From: Deinococcus sp. YIM 134068 | Lineage (GTDB): Bacteria > Deinococcota > Deinococci > Deinococcales > Deinococcaceae | Length of the DNA: 48,016 bases | NCBI RefSeq assembly: GCF_036543075.1 | Contig: NZ_JAZHPF010000025.1 | Location: 1 to 48,016 of the forward strand | Reading direction: 5' to 3' | Shown here: positions 44,568 to 48,016 of the stretch, piece by piece | Layout: each line of letters starts with the position of its first letter | How positions within the stretch are numbered: position 1 is the first letter of the stretch | Notes under the pieces: generated by a model | Database searches by the model: none | The model's input: only the letters and a program-made list of their open reading frames with translations | What the model was told of the DNA's origin: nothing | Program-made: the position numbers and the translations under genes

Positions 44568-44744
44568 AGGTGACACGCTCCTTTTCTGGGGGTGTGCCGG
44601 GCCGAACGACCGGGCACGTGGTCAGGGTGAAGGGGGGAGGTTAAACGGAGGCTAACGGGGTTGGAGGGGCGAGCGTGGCACGTCTTGCGCGGCCTCTCAG
44701 GGTTGGGTCAGAAGGACGTTGGGTCGGGGGGATTTAGGGTGTTC

Positions 44745-44792
44745 TTTTTGCTCCTCCCCCTTGAGGGGGGAGGCCGGGAGGGGGTGAACGGG
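44745..44792. repeat. GC-rich palindromic repeat
   Basis: CTCCTCCCCC-TTGA-GGGGGGAGGCCGGGAGGGGG then TGAACGGGC. It is nearly identical to 24825-24868. Confidence 0.75.
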
Positions 44793-44857
44793 CCTGGCCT
44801 CCAGGAGACAGTGGGAAGGCCGAAGCCCCTTCTTAACAGTTGAGCCGGTCACACGCC

Positions 44858-44895
44858 CCCTCACCCCGGCCCTCTCCCACGAGGGGAGAGGGAGT
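44858..44895. repeat. GC-rich palindromic repeat, second type
   Basis: CCCTCACCCCGGCCCTCTCCC-ACGA-GGGGAGAGGGAG: the stem CCCTCTCCC pairs with GGGGAGAGGG. It resembles the palindrome within the MITE-like copy at 26868. Confidence 0.7.
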
Positions 44896-45000
44896 AGACC
44901 CCCAGTCCCCTTTGAGGGATTCTCCGGCAAACCGTTCCGACCGCTTTGCTATCCTGTGGCGCTTCGCCGTTCGGCCCCGCCCGACGCCGCGTGACTTCCT

Positions 45001-45357
45001 ATGCCTCAGCCCCAGCCCACTTCCAACTCCGTGACGCCCCCGTGGCGCTCGCGTGTGGCGGCGTGGCCGGGGCTGCTCACTCTGCTCTCGGTCCTCGCGG
45101 TGCTGCTCGGGCACCAGCCGCCCGTGACCGACTCCGGCGCGCGGGTCACGGCGGGCAGCGTCGCCCCGGCCCTCCCGGAGTTGAGGCCCGCGCCACAGCC
45201 CACACCCGGCCCGGCCCTCCTTACGGCCACGCCGCCCGAACCCTTCCGGGTGCCGGGGCGGGCGGACAGGGTGGGCGACCTCATCCCAATCTGGACGGCC
45301 CCCCTTCCCAAACGGAGCCTCGCCCTCCTGGGACGGCGACAGACGGACGGCGGCTGA
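45001..45357 (+). CDS. Small Pro-rich membrane-anchored protein
   Basis: 118 residues. One hydrophobic segment (AWPGLLTLLSVLAVLLG, about 21-37) then a long Pro/Ala-rich tail (LPELRPAPQPTPGPALLTATPPEP) with a basic end. It could be an inner-membrane protein with an extended periplasmic tail. No family is recognised. The start ATG lacks a ribosome site and a TANNNT box at leaderless distance; a TATCCT box lies about 50 nt upstream at 44950. It precedes secDF by 58 bp. Confidence 0.55.
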   Translation: MPQPQPTSNSVTPPWRSRVAAWPGLLTLLSVLAVLLGHQPPVTDSGARVTAGSVAPALPELRPAPQPTPGPALLTATPPEPFRVPGRADRVGDLIPIWTAPLPKRSLALLGRRQTDGG

Positions 45358-45367
45358 GGAACAGGAC

Positions 45368-45402
45368 CTTCTGCCCTCTGCCATCCGCCTTCTGCCTCTT
45401 CC
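45368..45402. repeat. Heptad array before secDF (CTTCTGC type)
   Basis: CTTCTGC, CCTCTGC, CATCCGC, CTTCTGC, CTCTTCC, 10 nt after the stop at 45357. Confidence 0.8.
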
Positions 45403-45415
45403 CGGAGTCCTCCCT

Positions 45416-47704
45416 GTGACCTACAACAATTCAAATCGCAACCGCCGCCCACCCCCCCGGCGCGCGGCCCCGACGGCGGGCAAGCCGAACCGCTGGACGG
45501 GTCTCTTCCTGCTGCTCACGCTGCTCGGCAGCCTGCTCTACATCTGGCGGCCCTGGGAACACCCGCAGACGCCCCTGAGCCTCTGGAACGCCCAGTACCA
45601 GTTCATGACGCTGGGGCTGGACCTCAAGGGCGGCCTTCGCATAGAGCTTGCGCCCGAGGGCGGCCCCGCCACCCGCGAGGAACTCGACCGGGTGAAAACG
45701 GTCATCGAGAACCGCATCAACGCCCTCGGCGTGGCCGAGCCGACCGTCACCGTGGCGGGTGGCCGCCGCGTGGTCGTCGAGATTCCCGGCGCGACCCCAG
45801 CCGTGCAAAACCGCGCCCGCGAGATCATCGGCCAGACGGCGCGGCTGGAGTTCCGCATCGTGAACCAGGGCGCGCAGCCCGACCCGACGCTCGCGCAGCA
45901 GAAGCCGGAGACGGGCGGCTACCAGCTCACCGACCTCGGCCCCGTTCAGGCGACGGGCGAGGTCATCTCCAATGCCCAGTCGGCGACCGACCCGACCTCC
46001 GGGCGCTGGGTCGTCACCTTCCAGAACACGGACCAGGGCGCGCAGACCTTCGGCACCTTCACGGGCCAGAATGTCGGGCGGCTGATGGCGGTCGTGCTCG
46101 ACGACCAGATTCAGTCGGTGGCGACGATTCAGCAGCGGCTGTTCCGCGACGTGCAGATCAGCGGTTCCTTCGACGCGGAGGAGGCGGGCCAGCTCGCGCT
46201 CGTGCTGAAGTCGGGGTCTCTTCCCATCAAGATCAGGACCGAGGCCGAGCGCGCCATCGGGCCGACGCTGGGGGCCGACGCCATCCGCAGCGGGGCCATC
46301 GCGTCCCTCATCGGCATCGCGCTCGTGTTCGCCATGCTCTTCGTGTACTACGGCTTCTGGTTCGGGCTGGTCGGGGCGCTGGGCCTGCTCTTCTCGGCGG
46401 TCGTGATCCTCGGCCTCCTGGGCGGCTTCGGCGTCACGCTGACGCTGCCGGGCATCGCGGGGCTGGTGCTCACCATCGGCGGGGCGGTGGACGGCAACGT
46501 GGTCTCCTTCGAGCGCATCAAGGAGGAGATGGCGAAGGGCAAGGGCATCAAGAACGCCATCGCCGCCGGGTACGAGCATTCCAACATCGCCATCCTCGAC
46601 GTGAACGCCGCGCAGCTTCTCTCGGCGCTCGCGCTCTACAACTACTCCACCGGGGCGGTGAAGGGCTTCGCCGTCACCCTCATCATCGGCGTGGTGGCCT
46701 CCACCTTCTCGAACCTCGTGTTCGCCAAGTGGTTCATGCAGTGGCTCGCGGGGCGCAGGCCGAACATGAGCGCGCCCACCCGCATCGGCAAGACGAACAT
46801 CGCCTTCATGCGGGCAGCTCCCATCGTCACCACCGCCAGCCTCATCCTCGCCCTCGGCGGCGGGCTGATCCTGGCGACGAAGGGTCTGAACTATGGGGTG
46901 GACTTCACCTCGGGCACCACCCTGACCGTGCGGGCGAGCGCGAACACGACCACCGAGCAGATGCGCGCGGCGGTGACGGGCGCGGGCGTGGGCAAGGTCA
47001 ACGCCCAGAGTGCGACCATCCAGCGCGACGTGACGCCGGGCCTGAGCGGCGCGCAATACACCGTGAAGGTGCCCGAACTCACCTCCGCCGAGGTCCAGAC
47101 CCTCGGCACCGCCGTCGCCCGGCTGCCGCAGGGGGAGGTCCAGTCCTCCGAGACGGTCGGCCCCGCCGTGGGCCGCGAGCTGACCCAGAAGACGGTCTAT
47201 GCCGTGCTCCTGGGCCTCGGCCTGATCCTCGTGTATGTCGGCTTCCGCTTCGACTTCGTGATGGGGCTGGGGAGCATCGTGGCGGCGGTTCACGACGTGG
47301 CGATCGCTATGGGCCTCTACAGCCTGCTCGGTCTGGAGTTCACCATCGCCAGCGTCGCCGCGCTGCTGACGTTGATCGGCTACTCGCTCAACGACTCCAT
47401 CATCGTGTCCGACCGCATCCGTGAGAACCTGCGGGAGATGCGTGGCAAGAGTTACCGCGAGATCGTGAACACGTCCATCAACCAGACGCTCTCACGCACC
47501 CTGATGACTTCCGTATGCACCATGCTCCCGCTCGTCAGCCTGCTGATCTTCGGCGGCCCGGTGCTGCGCGACTTCAGCCTCGTGATGCTCGTCGGCATCC
47601 TCGTCGGCACGTACTCGTCCATCTACATCGTCGCCCCGATGGTCGTGTACCTGGAGGAGTGGAGGGCACGCCGCAAGAGCGGGGCACAGCCCGCGAAGGC
47701 GTAA
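45416..47704 (+). CDS. secDF: Protein translocase fusion SecDF
   Basis: 762 residues, SecD and SecF in one chain. The SecD half has an N-terminal helix (TGLFLLLTLLGSLLYIW), the periplasmic start FMTLGLDLKGGLRIEL (D1), and a membrane block with GGAVDGNVVSFERIKEEM (D4). The SecF half starts near residue 460 with APIVTTASLILALGGGLIL, has GLNYGVDFTSGTTL (F1) and LTLIGYSLNDSIIVSDRIRENL (F4). It uses the proton gradient to pull proteins out of SecYEG. Fused SecDF occurs in several phyla and is the standard form in Deinococcus-Thermus. The start is a GTG with GGAG 8 nt upstream. A strong terminator follows. Confidence 0.97.
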   Translation: MTYNNSNRNRRPPPRRAAPTAGKPNRWTGLFLLLTLLGSLLYIWRPWEHPQTPLSLWNAQYQFMTLGLDLKGGLRIELAPEGGPATREELDRVKTVIENRINALGVAEPTVTVAGGRRVVVEIPGATPAVQNRAREIIGQTARLEFRIVNQGAQPDPTLAQQKPETGGYQLTDLGPVQATGEVISNAQSATDPTSGRWVVTFQNTDQGAQTFGTFTGQNVGRLMAVVLDDQIQSVATIQQRLFRDVQISGSFDAEEAGQLALVLKSGSLPIKIRTEAERAIGPTLGADAIRSGAIASLIGIALVFAMLFVYYGFWFGLVGALGLLFSAVVILGLLGGFGVTLTLPGIAGLVLTIGGAVDGNVVSFERIKEEMAKGKGIKNAIAAGYEHSNIAILDVNAAQLLSALALYNYSTGAVKGFAVTLIIGVVASTFSNLVFAKWFMQWLAGRRPNMSAPTRIGKTNIAFMRAAPIVTTASLILALGGGLILATKGLNYGVDFTSGTTLTVRASANTTTEQMRAAVTGAGVGKVNAQSATIQRDVTPGLSGAQYTVKVPELTSAEVQTLGTAVARLPQGEVQSSETVGPAVGRELTQKTVYAVLLGLGLILVYVGFRFDFVMGLGSIVAAVHDVAIAMGLYSLLGLEFTIASVAALLTLIGYSLNDSIIVSDRIRENLREMRGKSYREIVNTSINQTLSRTLMTSVCTMLPLVSLLIFGGPVLRDFSLVMLVGILVGTYSSIYIVAPMVVYLEEWRARRKSGAQPAKA

Positions 47705-47720
47705 GCGAAGGGGGAACAGG

Positions 47721-47757
47721 GGGCGGCTTCCGGTAGAGGGCCGCCCTCTCTTCTTTG
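47721..47757 (+). terminator. Intrinsic terminator of secDF
   Basis: GGGCGGC (47721-47727) pairs with GCCGCCC (47740-47746), followed by TCTCTTCTTT. Confidence 0.85.
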
Positions 47758-47782
47758 AAGGAGCTAACCGTGCTGAGGCCGC

Positions 47783-48016
47783 TCAGCAAACGACGAAGAT
47801 GATGCCCGTGTCCTTCTCAGTCGCCCCGTCCATGACCTCTTCTACAATCCCCAAGGCCCCATCCTCTCGAAGAACCTTTAACCACTCTTCCTGACCGCCT
47901 GACAGAAAGTATGAGAAAGCGTCCCCGGTAGGGGACACTTTCTGTTTGTGACAACTGAAAATGCCGCCGGGGACGCTCCTCGACTCTACCAGGCTGTCCT
48001 GGCTCAGCTCCAGACT
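47783..48016 (-). CDS. Partial hypothetical protein, cut by the window edge
   Basis: An open frame enters at the right edge and stops with TGA at 47783-47785; 77 residues are visible. The C-terminal half ([42 protein letters not shown]) looks like a genuine globular protein ending. The base composition is more AT-rich than in neighbouring genes. The first visible part overlaps two competing inverted repeats (47903-47944 and 47918-47977), so the true start may be the GTG at about 47936 with the upstream sequence non-coding. No family is recognised. Confidence 0.5.
   Translation of the reverse strand, partial: SLELSQDSLVESRSVPGGIFSCHKQKVSPTGDAFSYFLSGGQEEWLKVLREDGALGIVEEVMDGATEKDTGIIFVVC

Noticed and set aside
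44946..45419. 157-codon ORF in another frame over the 45001 gene
   Set aside because: Arg/Ala/Gly-rich frame without signal or domain; the 118-codon frame has a coherent membrane segment.
45431..47293. Long minus-strand ORF (620 codons) antisense to secDF; similar ones antisense to infB and dppA
   Set aside because: Each is the antisense of a well-conserved gene and has no recognisable protein features.

Overview
This GC-rich window looks like chromosomal DNA of a Deinococcus. The evidence is the gene content (RecQ with repeated HRDC domains, SpoVS, MinC, MreB, a 600-residue IF2, a fused SecDF, LytR-CpsA-Psr protein) and the promoter style. For about half of the genes a TANNNT -10 box lies only 5-9 nt before the start codon, the leaderless-mRNA arrangement established for Deinococcus. 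About 48 protein genes are supported. I see no tRNA, rRNA, CRISPR array or transposase gene.

Layout. 0-9.4 kb: a small Ser/Thr kinase, a GH13 alpha-glucosidase, an orphan acidic protein, an LCP-family protein, recQ, a lipoprotein, an acryloyl-CoA-reductase-type oxidoreductase and a small membrane protein. 9.5-22.6 kb: orphans, an acyl-CoA dehydrogenase homologue, a membrane-anchored phospholipase-D-like protein, an NAD(P)-binding protein, an MFS exporter, map, a DEDDh exonuclease, spoVS, a YugP-like Zn protease, a sufT-like/rhodanese pair divergent from a second rhodanese, a UspA protein and a degenerate shikimate-dehydrogenase-like protein. 22.6-26.6 kb: a dppABC-type peptide importer without its ATPases. 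27-34 kb: a minus-strand envelope cluster mreB-fabZ-lptF/G-glycosyltransferase-polysaccharide deacetylase-methyltransferase. 34-38.7 kb: a frameshifted Tat-type intradiol dioxygenase, an acyl-CoA dehydrogenase, a DUF4174-like protein, a methyltransferase and an S1-domain protein. 38.9-47.7 kb: minC, then the transcription/translation operon rimP-nusA-ylxR-infB, a secreted repeat protein and secDF. An open reading frame runs off the right edge.

The most unusual structure is not a gene. At least 22 short tandem arrays with a strict 7-bp period lie across the window. Their sequences differ (GGCTGAC, CCAGCNN, GTGGTCA, AAGGCAG, GGGGTCA types) but the period does not. Many begin 0-12 nt after a stop codon on the coding strand, and several form facing inverted arms that would fold at the mRNA 3' end. 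Two arrays sit inside recQ and encode part of the linker between its HRDC domains. A second class is GC-rich palindromes, including two copies of a roughly 160-bp MITE-like element. Other points of interest are a spoVS gene without a canonical start codon behind a good leaderless promoter, a terminator-like hairpin in the rimP leader, and possible small upstream ORFs.
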